This document shows, piece by piece, positions 26,468 to 35,726 of a stretch of DNA of 64,000 nucleotides; the first letter of the stretch is position 1, and each line of letters starts with the position of its first letter. The notes beneath the pieces were generated by a model that searched no databases, was not told where the DNA came from, and saw nothing but the letters and a program-made list of their open reading frames with translations. The position numbers were made by a program, and so were the translations under genes. Source of the stretch: Ascidiaceihabitans sp. (lineage in GTDB: Bacteria > Pseudomonadota > Alphaproteobacteria > Rhodobacterales > Rhodobacteraceae); contig JAQXDI010000044.1 of the NCBI GenBank assembly GCA_029251465.1, positions 62,001 through 126,000 of the forward strand, in the 5' to 3' direction.

Positions 26468-27151
26468 ATGAAAATCGGTATTCTGCAAACGGGGCATGCG
26501 CCAGAGGCGCTCATTGACCAATCTGGCGACTACGACGCTATGTTTCAAAAACTGCTGGGCGGGCACGGGTTTGAATTTGAAACATTTGATGTGGTCGACA
26601 TGGAATTCCCTGACAGCATTGATCTGGCCGATGGCTGGTTGATCACCGGGTCCAAACACGGGGCCTATGAGGATCACGCGTTTATCCCCCCGCTTGAGGG
26701 GTTGATCCGCAACGTCAAAGCATCAGGAAAGCCAATGATTGGCGTGTGTTTCGGGCACCAGATCATTGCGCAAGCGTTGGGCGGCAAGGTCGAAAAATTC
26801 GACGGTGGGTGGTCCATCGGGCACACCGAATACCGGATGGGCGATGACACGGTCGCGGTTAACGCGTGGCATCAGGATCAGGTGGTTGACCTGCCAAGCG
26901 GAGCGAAAGTCACCGGATCTTCGGATTTTTGCGCAAATGCCGCATTGGTGTACGATGACCAGATCTGGACCCTTCAGCCGCATCCCGAATTTGAAGCCCC
27001 CTTTGTCCACGGATTGATTAACACGCGCGGACCCGGTGTTGTGCCCGACGATCAACTCTCGGCGGCCACCGAACGTTTAGAAAAACCAATCGACAGCCCA
27101 GATATTGGCCAGCAAATGGCCGCATTTTTCAAGCAGGAGCGGAACGCATGA
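26468..27151 (+). CDS. Class I glutamine amidotransferase family protein
   Basis: A 227-residue single-domain GATase (MKIGILQTGHAPEALID). The nucleophile sits in GVCFGHQIIAQ and the His-Glu pair in LQPHPEFEAPFV. It resembles stand-alone GMP-synthase-type amidotransferases rather than the PuuD group. Placed between two gamma-glutamyl ligase genes, it may hydrolyse a gamma-glutamyl intermediate; that is inference. Its stop overlaps the next ATG (ATGA). Confidence 0.88.
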   Translation: MKIGILQTGHAPEALIDQSGDYDAMFQKLLGGHGFEFETFDVVDMEFPDSIDLADGWLITGSKHGAYEDHAFIPPLEGLIRNVKASGKPMIGVCFGHQIIAQALGGKVEKFDGGWSIGHTEYRMGDDTVAVNAWHQDQVVDLPSGAKVTGSSDFCANAALVYDDQIWTLQPHPEFEAPFVHGLINTRGPGVVPDDQLSAATERLEKPIDSPDIGQQMAAFFKQERNA

Positions 27152-28506
27152 CCGACTGGACAGAAAATCTGCCCCAAACAGCCCGCGACTACCTTGAGGG
27201 GCGCAGGCTGGACGAAGTCGAATGCATCATTTCCGACCTGCCCGGCATTGCCCGTGGCAAGGCGGTTCCTGCCAAAAAATTCATCGGCCAAGATTACTTT
27301 CATCTGCCCGACAGTATCTTTTATCAAACGATTACAGGCGATTGGGGTGAGGCAGCTGGCGACGAAGGGTTCACCGAAAAGGACATGATCCTGCGCCCTG
27401 ACATGACGACCGCAACCGCCGCCCCTTGGACTGGGGACTGGACGCTGCAAGTGATCCACGACGCCTTTGACCGCAAAGGCGAACCGGTGCCGTTTTCACC
27501 GCGCAACGTGCTAAAACGCGTTGTACAACTGTACCGCGACAAAGGTTGGGAACCGATCGTGGCCCCGGAAATGGAATTTTTCCTTGTGGCGCGCAACATC
27601 GATCCAGCCCAGGAAATCAAACCGATGATGGGGCGGTCCGGTCGTCCTGCCGCCGCACGCCAAGCCTATTCGATGACGGCCGTGGACGAATTTGGCCCGG
27701 TGATCGACGACATCTATGATTTTGCCGAAGCCCAAGGGTTCGAGATCGACGGCATCACTCAAGAAGGCGGCGCAGGCCAGTTGGAAATCAATTTGCTGCA
27801 CGGTGATCCGGTCAAATTGGCCGACGAAGTGTTCTATTTCAAACGCTTGATCCGCGAAGCCGCTTTGCGTCACGATTGCTTTGCCACCTTCATGGCGAAA
27901 CCCATCGCGGCCGAACCCGGCTCTGCCATGCACATCCACCACTCGATTTTGGATATCGAAACCAGCCAGAATATCTTTTCCGGTCCACAGGGCGGCGAAA
28001 CCGATGCGTTTTTCCACTTTATTGCGGGCCTGCAAAACCACTTGCCAAACGCGATGGCCGTCATGGCCCCATACGTCAACAGCTATCGTCGCTACGTCAA
28101 AGACCACGCAGCCCCGATCAATCTGGAATGGGGGCGCGACAATCGCACAACCGGCATCCGCATCCCACTGTCTGATCCTGCAGCCCGTCGGGTCGAAAAT
28201 CGCATCGCCGGCATGGATTGCAACCCGTATTTGGGCATCGCGGCCTCACTTGCTTGCGGCTATCTGGGCCTGACCCAAGAAGAGCGCCCCGACAAACAAT
28301 TCAAGGGCGACGCTTATGAAGGCGAAGGCGATATCCCCCGAACGCTGGGCGAAGCGCTGGATATTTTTGACGGCGCAGACGCCTTGCAACAGGTCTTGGG
28401 CACTGAATTCGGGCGGGTCTATTCCGTCGTCAAACGCGCGGAATATGATGAATTCTTACAAGTGATTTCCCCTTGGGAACGCGAACATTTGCTGATGAAC
28501 GTATAG
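27148..28506 (+). CDS. Glutamine synthetase family gamma-glutamyl ligase (second copy)
   Basis: A 452-residue GS-fold protein with IISDLPGIARGKAVPAKKF near the N-terminus, VAPEMEFFLVARN, QEGGAGQLEINLLHG, AMHIHHSILD and DNRTTGIRIPLSDPAARRVENRIAG. It is distinct from the first ligase in the cluster (different N-terminal domain and substrate loop), so the two may act on different amines or at different steps. PuuA-type gamma-glutamylputrescine synthetases are the nearest familiar group. It overlaps the amidotransferase gene by 4 bases and precedes the oxidoreductase by 10. Confidence 0.88.
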   Translation: MTDWTENLPQTARDYLEGRRLDEVECIISDLPGIARGKAVPAKKFIGQDYFHLPDSIFYQTITGDWGEAAGDEGFTEKDMILRPDMTTATAAPWTGDWTLQVIHDAFDRKGEPVPFSPRNVLKRVVQLYRDKGWEPIVAPEMEFFLVARNIDPAQEIKPMMGRSGRPAAARQAYSMTAVDEFGPVIDDIYDFAEAQGFEIDGITQEGGAGQLEINLLHGDPVKLADEVFYFKRLIREAALRHDCFATFMAKPIAAEPGSAMHIHHSILDIETSQNIFSGPQGGETDAFFHFIAGLQNHLPNAMAVMAPYVNSYRRYVKDHAAPINLEWGRDNRTTGIRIPLSDPAARRVENRIAGMDCNPYLGIAASLACGYLGLTQEERPDKQFKGDAYEGEGDIPRTLGEALDIFDGADALQQVLGTEFGRVYSVVKRAEYDEFLQVISPWEREHLLMNV

Positions 28507-28516
28507 GCGCTGTCCA

Positions 28517-29818
28517 ATGAATTTACTGGATGCCAATGACATTGCCGGGACGTATCCTGCCAGCTGGTATGCAGCGACGGCGCAGGCCTTGCCGCCTTTT
28601 GCAGCGCTAGATCGTGATGCGCGGGTTGATGTTTGCGTTATCGGTGCCGGATTTACCGGCCTGTCAGCAGCATTGCATTTGGCCCAAGCAGGGCGCGACG
28701 TTATTTTGATTGACGCACAACGCGTTGGTTTTGGCGCATCAGGGCGCAATGGCGGGCAGTTGGGATCAGGCCAGCGGGTCGAACAACCGTATTTGGAAAA
28801 GATGGTTGGGCGCGATGATGCCCACAAGCTTTGGACGCTCGGGGAAGATGCCAAAAACCTTGTGAAAGGTCTGATCGAACAGCACAACATCGACTGCTAT
28901 TTGCGCCCCGGTGTGGCGTGGTCTGCATCCACCAAAAGCGATGTGGATGAATTACACGAATACGCAGACCACATGCACCAACATTATGATTACGCTATAG
29001 AAAAGATGGACGGCGCAGCGTTTGAAACGATCTGTCCTTCGCCCGATTACAAGGGCGGTCTGTTGGATATGGGGGCCGCACATTTGCACCCTTTGCGGCT
29101 GGCGTTGGGGTTGGCACAGGCCACAACGGCCGCTGGCGTCCGTATATTCGAAAACACGCGGGCGCTGCGTATTGAACACGGGACGCGCCCGATTGTGCAC
29201 ACGCAGAACGGTAAAATCACCGCAGATCACGTGGTAATTGCAGGCAATGGATACCTTGGTGGGCTCGATAAACGGGTCGCAGCAAGGGTCATGCCAATCA
29301 ACAATTTCATCGCCGCAACAGAGCCGCTGGGCGACGACGCTGCCCGCGTTTTGGCGCGCGATGTGGCCGTCGCAGACAGTCGGTTTGTTGTGAATTACTT
29401 TCGCCTCAGCCACGATGGGCGGCTGTTGTTCGGCGGCGGCGAAAGCTACGGCTACCGGTTCCCGACCGACATTGCCGCCAAAGTGCGCCAGCCCATGAGC
29501 CAAATTTTCCCGCATCTTAAGGACGTGAAAATCGACTATGCTTGGGGCGGCACGTTGGCGATCACGATGAAGCGGCTGCCCTATCTTAGCCGCCTCGCCC
29601 CGAATGTTCTAAGTGCGTCGGGGTATTCCGGTCACGGCGTCGGGACAGCGACCCACGCGGGGCAACTGATGGCGCATGCGATCACGGGACAATCAGACGG
29701 TTTTGACACGATGGCGCGGATTCCGAACACGCCGTTTCCCGGCGGTGCCTCAATGCGTACGCCGCTGCTAAGCCTTGCGATGACGTGGTATGCGATGCGC
29801 GACCGGCTTGGGCTGTAG
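28517..29818 (+). CDS. FAD-dependent amine oxidoreductase (DAO/PuuB-like)
   Basis: A 433-residue flavoprotein of the DAO family. The FAD-binding motif is CVIGAGFTGLSAALHLAQAG near residues 36-55, followed by GFGASGRNGGQLGSGQ, the stretch seen in gamma-glutamylputrescine oxidase. The C-terminal YSGHGVGTATHAGQLMA completes the FAD site. In this cluster it would oxidise the gamma-glutamyl amine to an aldehyde. An aldehyde dehydrogenase (PuuC role) is not in the window. Confidence 0.88.
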   Translation: MNLLDANDIAGTYPASWYAATAQALPPFAALDRDARVDVCVIGAGFTGLSAALHLAQAGRDVILIDAQRVGFGASGRNGGQLGSGQRVEQPYLEKMVGRDDAHKLWTLGEDAKNLVKGLIEQHNIDCYLRPGVAWSASTKSDVDELHEYADHMHQHYDYAIEKMDGAAFETICPSPDYKGGLLDMGAAHLHPLRLALGLAQATTAAGVRIFENTRALRIEHGTRPIVHTQNGKITADHVVIAGNGYLGGLDKRVAARVMPINNFIAATEPLGDDAARVLARDVAVADSRFVVNYFRLSHDGRLLFGGGESYGYRFPTDIAAKVRQPMSQIFPHLKDVKIDYAWGGTLAITMKRLPYLSRLAPNVLSASGYSGHGVGTATHAGQLMAHAITGQSDGFDTMARIPNTPFPGGASMRTPLLSLAMTWYAMRDRLGL

Positions 29819-29940
29819 ACCCGCGCGATCCCTAAAATCTGACAAAAACCTGCGACGTGACGTCCATCCGTCACAAACCATTTGGGTTTTCTACATATTT
29901 GTTTTAGTAAAATGAAATCCAATCATAAGGAAAGCGAAAT

Positions 29941-31125
29941 ATGTCCTTACCAAATATGCACGACGCAGAGCCCATCCCAGAGGCCGCCCGCGCCGAGATT
30001 GATCGTTTGATGCAGTCGGGTGATTTGTTTCGCTACACTGCCGCCGAAAATTCGCCTGTTGCCCTGCTCGAGGCCGAATTTGCCGACATGTTAGGCGCGA
30101 AATATGCGCTGGCCGTGTCCTCTTGCTCGGCTGCATTGTTCTTGTCGCTCAAGGCGTTGCGCTTGCCCCGTGATGCGCGGGTTTTGATCCCCGGATTCAC
30201 CTTTGCAGCCGTCCCATCCGCAGTCATTCACGCAGATTGCCTGCCGGTTCTGTGCGAAGTCGGCGACAACTACCGCGTTGATCTCAAAGACTTTGCGGCC
30301 AAGTTGCCAACCGTTCAGGCCGTTATCATCAGCCACATGCGCGGGCACACGTCCGACATGGATGCGATTGCGCAAATGTGCAGCAACGCAGGCGTTCCGA
30401 TGATCGAAGACGCGGCCCATTCGCTGGGCACCACATGGCACGGTCGCAACATCGGAACCATCGGAGCGATTGGGTGTTTCTCGTTTCAATCCTACAAGAT
30501 GATCAACGCCGGTGAAGGCGGGATTTTGATCACAGATGACCCCGATTTGGTGGCCCAAGCGATCATCATGTCCGGTGCGTACGAGCACAATTGGAAGAAA
30601 CATCCGGTCTTGCAAGGCGCATTCTCCAAATGGCAGAACCAACTCCCGCTGTATAATTTGCGGATGTCGAACCTGTCGGCCGCTGTCATCCGACCGCAAT
30701 TGCCGCACTTGGCCAAACGGGTCAGTGACGGTCGTACCAACCATGACTACGTGGCCGCACGTCTGAACGCGTCGATGTACATGGCCGTTCCAGAACCGCT
30801 GAATGGCGAAGAGCGCGCACCGGATTCCATCCAATTCAACCTGCAAGGCTTGTCCGACGATCAGGTCCGCAACTTTGCGAGCGCGGCGGATGCGGCTGGC
30901 GTCAAAGTTCAGGTGTTCGGGATGAACGCAGACAATGCCCGCGCCTTTTGGAATTGGCAGTTCATTCCTAACCTGCCCGAACTGCCGCAAACCCGCGCGA
31001 TGCTGATGCGGGCCTGTGATGTGCGTTTGCCTGTGCGATTAAAGCAGCCGGAATTGGATGCAATTGTCGACGTTTTGTTAACTGCGATTGACGCTGTTGC
31101 CCCGAACCCGCGCTACGGGACCTAA
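29941..31125 (+). CDS. DegT/DnrJ/EryC1/StrS-family aminotransferase
   Basis: A 394-residue PLP enzyme. The N-terminal half has SSCSAALFLSLKAL (phosphate-binding turn), LIPGFTFAAVPSAVIHADCLPVLCEV, and MIEDAAHSLGTTWHG with the PLP-ring Asp. The Schiff-base Lys is in CFSFQSYKMINAGEGG. Family members transaminate sugars or other keto compounds. It is 122 bases downstream of the FAD oxidoreductase and may belong to the same amine cluster or stand alone. It converges with phaR. Confidence 0.88.
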   Translation: MSLPNMHDAEPIPEAARAEIDRLMQSGDLFRYTAAENSPVALLEAEFADMLGAKYALAVSSCSAALFLSLKALRLPRDARVLIPGFTFAAVPSAVIHADCLPVLCEVGDNYRVDLKDFAAKLPTVQAVIISHMRGHTSDMDAIAQMCSNAGVPMIEDAAHSLGTTWHGRNIGTIGAIGCFSFQSYKMINAGEGGILITDDPDLVAQAIIMSGAYEHNWKKHPVLQGAFSKWQNQLPLYNLRMSNLSAAVIRPQLPHLAKRVSDGRTNHDYVAARLNASMYMAVPEPLNGEERAPDSIQFNLQGLSDDQVRNFASAADAAGVKVQVFGMNADNARAFWNWQFIPNLPELPQTRAMLMRACDVRLPVRLKQPELDAIVDVLLTAIDAVAPNPRYGT

Positions 31126-31142
31126 GGCTTCGCCCATCCGTC

Positions 31143-31706
31143 TTAGCTTAGTTTCGACAGCTTTTCCTGAAGATCGGCCAACTGCTGTTTGATCGCATCC
31201 AGATCTTCGTTGGTTTCAGCCGTCGGTGCCGCAGCTGGCGCGTCTTTTTCAGGGGCAGTCCAGCCTGCGCCCATACCGCCGGTCATTGCTTTCATGAACG
31301 CTTCTTGCTGCGCTTGCATTGCCTCGAAACCCGGCATCTTTGACATCGGGTTCATCGTGCTCAGATTGCCGATCACTTTGCTTTGGCCATCGCGCAGCAT
31401 ATCGAACGACGCTTTCAGGAATTCTGGCACCACAGAAACGCCCGGCGACATGTAGCTGCGCACCAGATCATTCAGCACGTCCACAGGCAAAACGCTTTCG
31501 CCGCGGCTTTCGTGTTCTGCAATGATTTGAAGGAGATACTGGCGGGTCAGGTCATCGCCAGACTTCAGATCAATGATCTGAACCTCGCGGCCATCGCGGA
31601 TGAAACCGGCAATATCTTCGAGCGTCACGTAGTCGCTGGTCTCTGTGTTATAGAGCCTGCGGCTGGCGTACCGTTTGATCAACAATGGTGATGCTGTGTT
31701 GGCCAC
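31143..31706 (-). CDS. phaR: Polyhydroxyalkanoate synthesis repressor PhaR
   Basis: A 187-residue regulator. The N-terminal DNA-binding part has LLIKRYASRRLYNTETSDYVTLEDIAGFIRDGREVQI, the PHB/PHA accumulation regulator pattern, followed by the DDLTRQYLLQIIAEHES domain. The Ala/Glu-rich C-terminus ends in a coiled-coil DLDAIKQQLADLQEKLSKLS. PhaR binds granules and represses phasin and its own gene until polymer forms. Operator-like CTGC-N3-GCAG sites lie upstream of it and of phaP. Confidence 0.95.
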   Translation of the reverse strand: MANTASPLLIKRYASRRLYNTETSDYVTLEDIAGFIRDGREVQIIDLKSGDDLTRQYLLQIIAEHESRGESVLPVDVLNDLVRSYMSPGVSVVPEFLKASFDMLRDGQSKVIGNLSTMNPMSKMPGFEAMQAQQEAFMKAMTGGMGAGWTAPEKDAPAAAPTAETNEDLDAIKQQLADLQEKLSKLS

Positions 31707-31743
31707 GTGAATTCTCCCCCAATGCTGCGATAATTACACGCAG

Positions 31744-31757
31744 TGCTGCGTTGCAGC
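31744..31757. promoter_or_regulatory. Probable PhaR operator upstream of phaR
   Basis: The site contains CTGCGTTGCAG, which matches the CTGC-N3-GCAG core I know for PhaR of Paracoccus denitrificans. It lies about 40 bases upstream of the phaR start, and a second half-site pair (CTGCGATAATTACACGCAG) is next to it. Autorepression is expected. Confidence 0.6.
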
Positions 31758-31845
31758 TTAGGCAAAAATGGGCCGGAAAGAAAGGATATTGCGCAGATGC
31801 CCTGCGATTCCTCACTTTACGTTGTTGGCTGGTGATCTTAGTGGC

Positions 31846-31875
31846 AAAAAGGCGGGCCCCGTTAGGAACCCGCCT
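31846..31875 (-). terminator. Rho-independent terminator after phaP
   Basis: On the minus strand, AGGCGGG and CCCGCCT form a 7-bp stem with a 12-base loop, followed by TTTT. It lies about 50 bases after the phaP stop and separates phaP from phaR. Confidence 0.8.
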
Positions 31876-31923
31876 GAGTTGGCGCGCCAAAAAGCGCACG
31901 CACTGATTACTTAACTTAAGGGC

Positions 31924-32367
31924 TTACTTTGCAGCAGCTTTTTTCGCAGCAGCAGTTACGTCTTTTGTCGCTTTGTTCACGGCTGTTTGGGCTTCTTCTG
32001 ACATGTCTTTGCCAGCGGCCATGAACAATTCAACTGTATCCATTTGAATTTTTTTCGCGATTTCAGCGAAGGTCGCCATGTTTTCTGCAGCAACTTCGGC
32101 AGAGGCAGATGCGAAATCTGTCATTGCTTTTGCGTAGTCTGCTGGCTCAGCTTTGGCTTTGGACATGTCGGCCAATTTTGCCAATGTGTCTTGTGTCCAT
32201 TTGCTGGAAACTGCTGCGGATTTTTCAGCGGCTGTCAAAGCAACTGAAGACAGTTTTTCGTTCAAAGCTGTTGTGGATTTGAACGCGCCGTCCATTGCGG
32301 ATGTGTCGACCGGGAAAGAACCCATAACGTCTTTGAACATCGCTGTGAAATCTGGTGTATTTGTCAT
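31924..32367 (-). CDS. phaP: Phasin, PHA granule-associated protein
   Basis: A 147-residue helical protein (MTNTPDFTAMFKDVMGSFPVD) with amphipathic heptads, SAAVSSKWTQDTLAKLADMSKAKAEPADYAKAMTDF and an Ala/Lys-rich tail (DVTAAAKKAAAK). This is the phasin_2 pattern. Phasins coat polyhydroxybutyrate granules and control their size. It lies between phaC and phaR, with a PhaR-like operator about 110 bases upstream of its start. Confidence 0.92.
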   Translation of the reverse strand: MTNTPDFTAMFKDVMGSFPVDTSAMDGAFKSTTALNEKLSSVALTAAEKSAAVSSKWTQDTLAKLADMSKAKAEPADYAKAMTDFASASAEVAAENMATFAEIAKKIQMDTVELFMAAGKDMSEEAQTAVNKATKDVTAAAKKAAAK

Positions 32368-32474
32368 TGGTCTAATCCTTGTTCTATTGTTTGTGCAGCG
32401 CGGCTGGGAGGAACCGTTTCTTGCTGCGTCTGCAAATTATGTAGATGCCGCAGCGCAGCATTGCAAGGATTTTT

Positions 32475-32487
32475 GCTGCGTCGCAGC
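32475..32487. promoter_or_regulatory. Probable PhaR operator upstream of phaP
   Basis: GCTGCGTCGCAGC is a perfect 13-base palindrome containing CTGC-N3-GCAG. It lies between phaC and phaP, and the bases around 32430-32465 hold further GCAGC/GCTGC half-sites. PhaR bound here would repress phaP. Confidence 0.65.
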
Positions 32488-32502
32488 ATATTTTAATATC
32501 CT

Positions 32503-34314
32503 TTATTTACAATCGCTTGACTTGACCACGACGTAAGTACCGGGGGCATCACACAACACAGGGTGGCTAGAATCACCCGGAATACGGGCGTTGACCTGCT
32601 TGCCAGACTGCTTAGACAGCCATTTGTCCCAGCGCGGCCACCATGACCCCTCGTGGAATTTTGCACCCTCTAGCCAGTCGGCATGATCAAGGGTCAGATC
32701 CTTGTTGGTATAGTGGCCGTATTTCTTTTTGCTGGGCGGATTGACGATGCCGGCGATATGGCCGGACTGCGTCATGATAAATGTCTTGTCCGCTGACCCC
32801 ATCTTTTGAACGCCACGATAGCTGTCTTTCCACGGGGCGATGTGATCGGTTTCGCAGGCAATCGCGCAGATCGGTACGTCGACCTCGTCCAGCACCAAAT
32901 GATGACCCGACAGATCAAAGCCGACGGTGGCAAGTTCATTACGTTGGCACAGCCCGCGCAGATATTGTATCGCCATTTTGCCGGGCAAATTCGCCCCGTC
33001 CCCATTCCAATACAGCAGGTCAAACGCAGGTGGCGTTTCACCCAGCATGTAGCTTTTGATTGCCGGCGTGTAGACCAGATCATTGCTGCGCAAAAACGAG
33101 AACGTGCGCGCCATCACGACGGAAGGCAGAATACCCTTGTCCGCGATCTCGGCTTCGATCCCGTCGATAAAGTCGTTTTGCAGGAACGGGGTGAATTCGC
33201 CCTGATCGCCAAAATCCGTGAGAGCGGTAAAGAACGTGGCCGATTTTACGGATGTATCGCCGCGTTGCTTCATCAGCGACAAGGTTAACGACAACGTGGT
33301 GCCGGCAATACAGTAGCCAACGACGTTGACCTGTTTTTGATCTGTTATCGTTTTGACCTCTTCGAACGCGGTCAAATAGCCGTCTGTAATATAGTCTTCC
33401 ATTCCGATGTCGCGGTAGGTGGCGTCGGGGTTGATCCATGAGACAATGAACAGCGTGTAACCCTGATCGGTCAGCCATTTGACCATCGAATTCTGCTCTT
33501 TGAGATCAAGGATATAGTATTTGTTGATCCAAGGCGGAAAGATGATCAGCGGCGTTGCGTGCACGGTTTCGGTGGTTGGCTCGTACTGGATCAGCTCCAT
33601 CATCTTGTTGCGAAACACGACTTTGCCCGGTGTGGTCGCGATGTTACGGCCGATTTCAAACGCGGAATCGTCTGCCAGTTTCACAACCAGCTCGCCGTTG
33701 TTGGCCTCAAGATCAGAGATCAGGTTTTCCAAACCGTCGATCAGACTTTGGCCTTCGGTGGCGACGGCCTTTTCTAAAGCATCCGGATTGGTCGCCAAAA
33801 AGTTTGTCGGGCTCATCATGTCGATGATCTGGCTGCTGAAATAGGTCAGGCGCTGCTTTTCCAGCGACTCCATGTCCGACACATCTGCGACGGCCTGCTG
33901 CAGCGCAGCGGAATTCAGTTGATATTGCTGCTTGATAAAGTTGAAATACGGGTTCGTGTCCCACATCGGATTGGCAAAACGGCGATCTTTGGGGCCCGGA
34001 TCGGCGGGGGCCTGCAATTTCCCGTGCGACAACGCTTGTTGCGCCTCGACAAAATGAGTGACCGATTTAGACCAGAAATCCAGCTGATGTTCGATCACCT
34101 TGGCAGGATTTTGCATCGCCTCAGCCCAATATGCTGTGGTTGCCTGACTGAACAACGCTTGATCCGGTCCATCCAAACTGGATTGATGGGTGGTTCGATT
34201 CGACATAACGCGGCTCAGCCGCTCGGATAGTTTCTCTACTTTACGTAGATTTTCATTAAGTTTCTCGAGGTTTGCGCCAGAGATCTCCGAATTATCGGTG
34301 TCTTTGGTTGTCAT
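32503..34314 (-). CDS. phaC: Class I polyhydroxyalkanoate synthase
   Basis: A 603-residue synthase that polymerises 3-hydroxybutyryl-CoA. The lipase-like box GYCIAG holds the catalytic Cys near residue 335; the triad is completed by Asp in CETDHIAPW and His in SGHIAGIVNPP. PPWINKYYILDL and FIVSWINPD are also class I features. The ATG at 34314 is preferred to an extension to 34374 because GAGGGAA precedes it. Divergent from phaZ; both share a 131-base intergenic region with CTGC/GCAG elements. Confidence 0.96.
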   Translation of the reverse strand: MTTKDTDNSEISGANLEKLNENLRKVEKLSERLSRVMSNRTTHQSSLDGPDQALFSQATTAYWAEAMQNPAKVIEHQLDFWSKSVTHFVEAQQALSHGKLQAPADPGPKDRRFANPMWDTNPYFNFIKQQYQLNSAALQQAVADVSDMESLEKQRLTYFSSQIIDMMSPTNFLATNPDALEKAVATEGQSLIDGLENLISDLEANNGELVVKLADDSAFEIGRNIATTPGKVVFRNKMMELIQYEPTTETVHATPLIIFPPWINKYYILDLKEQNSMVKWLTDQGYTLFIVSWINPDATYRDIGMEDYITDGYLTAFEEVKTITDQKQVNVVGYCIAGTTLSLTLSLMKQRGDTSVKSATFFTALTDFGDQGEFTPFLQNDFIDGIEAEIADKGILPSVVMARTFSFLRSNDLVYTPAIKSYMLGETPPAFDLLYWNGDGANLPGKMAIQYLRGLCQRNELATVGFDLSGHHLVLDEVDVPICAIACETDHIAPWKDSYRGVQKMGSADKTFIMTQSGHIAGIVNPPSKKKYGHYTNKDLTLDHADWLEGAKFHEGSWWPRWDKWLSKQSGKQVNARIPGDSSHPVLCDAPGTYVVVKSSDCK

Positions 34315-34342
34315 ATTAATAATTCCCTCGTATCGTTTTTTT

Positions 34343-34372
34343 GCAGTTGCAGCATTTTTGCGCGACTGCAGC
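34343..34372. promoter_or_regulatory. GCAG/CTGC-rich site in the phaC-phaZ intergenic region
   Basis: GCAGTTGCAGC and GACTGCAGC lie 19 bases apart between the divergent phaC and phaZ starts. They resemble PhaR half-sites, though neither is a full CTGC-N3-GCAG palindrome. PhaR may bind here weakly. Confidence 0.4.
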
Positions 34373-34445
34373 ATCTTGTTACCGGACTAAAATGGGCAAA
34401 ACGACGCTAAGTCGCACCCACCGGGCAGTATTTTAGGAGTTCCGC

Positions 34446-35726
34446 ATGCGGTACATGGCCACTTACGATCTGATGGAAACGTTCAGAAACACGAATCAGT
34501 GGTTGGGCGCGTCGGCTCTCGCTCTGGGATCATACCCTGCCTTTTCGTTTATGCCCAACCCCGCGCTGGATATGTTGCGGGCATGGGGCGAAGTGACGGA
34601 ACGTACATTCCAACGCATGTCGGTCAAACCTGATTGGAACATTCCAACAATCGTCGGCGCATCTGGAAAAGACCGCATTATCACCGTCGAAAAAGAGCTG
34701 GAAGGCGCGTTTGGCGACCTGATCCATTTCAAAGTGGCGGCACGCACATCAAAGAAACCACGCGTTTTGCTGGTCGCCCCGATGTCGGGCCACTACGCGA
34801 CGCTGTTGCGTTCAACCGTGCATTCGCTGCTGCCGGACACCGAATTGTTTGTGACCGATTGGCACAACGCCCGCGACATCCCCGTCAGCGAAGGCAAATT
34901 CGACGTCGAAGACTACACCCTGCGGTTGGTCGAGTACATGCGCCACTTGGGGCCTGACACCCACGTGATTGCCGTGTGCCAACCTGCCCCGCTGACCTTG
35001 GCCGCAACTGCTTATCTGGCCGAAGAAGACCCCGCCGCACAGCCGCGGTCTCTGACGTTGATCGGTGGCCCGATTGACCCTGATGCCAACCCGACGGATG
35101 TAACTGATTTTGGCCACCGGATGACGATGGGCCAACTTGAGGAAACGATGATCCAGCGCGTCGGCTTCAAATACAGAGGTGTTGGACGCAAAGTGTACCC
35201 GGGCCTGCTGCAATTGGCCTCGTTCATTTCGATGAATGGCGAAAAGCACCAAAAAGCGTTCACCGATCAAATCCAACGCGCCGCACAGGGCGAAAGCTCG
35301 GATCACGACAAGCATAACAAGTTCTATGACGAATATCTTGCCGTCATGGACATGACCGCGGAATTCTATCTGTCCACAGTCGACCGCATTTTTAAGAACG
35401 GTGAGATCGCCAAAAACCAATTTGTCGTAAACGGCAAACAGGTTGATATCGGCAAGATCACAACCGTCGCTGTGAAAACAGTCGAAGGTGAAGCGGACGA
35501 TATCTCGGCCCCGGGCCAATGCATCGCAGCACTTGATCTATGCACCGGTTTGGACGATTCCAAAAAGGCGAGCTACGTCGCACCTGCCGCGGGTCACTAC
35601 GGCATCTTTGCAGGCAAAGCCTGGCGCAATAATATCCGACCTCTGGTATTGGATTTCATCACGGCCAACAGCCATCCAGTTGCACCAAAATCGAAAAAAC
35701 CTGCGAACAAAAACGCTGCCGCATAG
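34446..35726 (+). CDS. phaZ: Intracellular polyhydroxybutyrate depolymerase
   Basis: A 426-residue depolymerase that breaks down stored PHB. It has MLRAWGEVTERTFQRMSVKPDWNI near the N-terminus, LLVAPMSGHYATLLRSTVHSLLPD, FVTDWHNARDIPV, and the nucleophile region IAVCQPAPLTLA with a Cys as in PhaZa1-type enzymes. The C-terminal PAAGHYGIFAGKAWRNNIRPLV carries the His. ATG 34446 follows AGGAG at 6 bases. A Lys/Ala-rich tail ends right at the repeat element. It is divergent from phaC, so synthesis and breakdown genes share one control region. Confidence 0.95.
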   Translation: MRYMATYDLMETFRNTNQWLGASALALGSYPAFSFMPNPALDMLRAWGEVTERTFQRMSVKPDWNIPTIVGASGKDRIITVEKELEGAFGDLIHFKVAARTSKKPRVLLVAPMSGHYATLLRSTVHSLLPDTELFVTDWHNARDIPVSEGKFDVEDYTLRLVEYMRHLGPDTHVIAVCQPAPLTLAATAYLAEEDPAAQPRSLTLIGGPIDPDANPTDVTDFGHRMTMGQLEETMIQRVGFKYRGVGRKVYPGLLQLASFISMNGEKHQKAFTDQIQRAAQGESSDHDKHNKFYDEYLAVMDMTAEFYLSTVDRIFKNGEIAKNQFVVNGKQVDIGKITTVAVKTVEGEADDISAPGQCIAALDLCTGLDDSKKASYVAPAAGHYGIFAGKAWRNNIRPLVLDFITANSHPVAPKSKKPANKNAAA

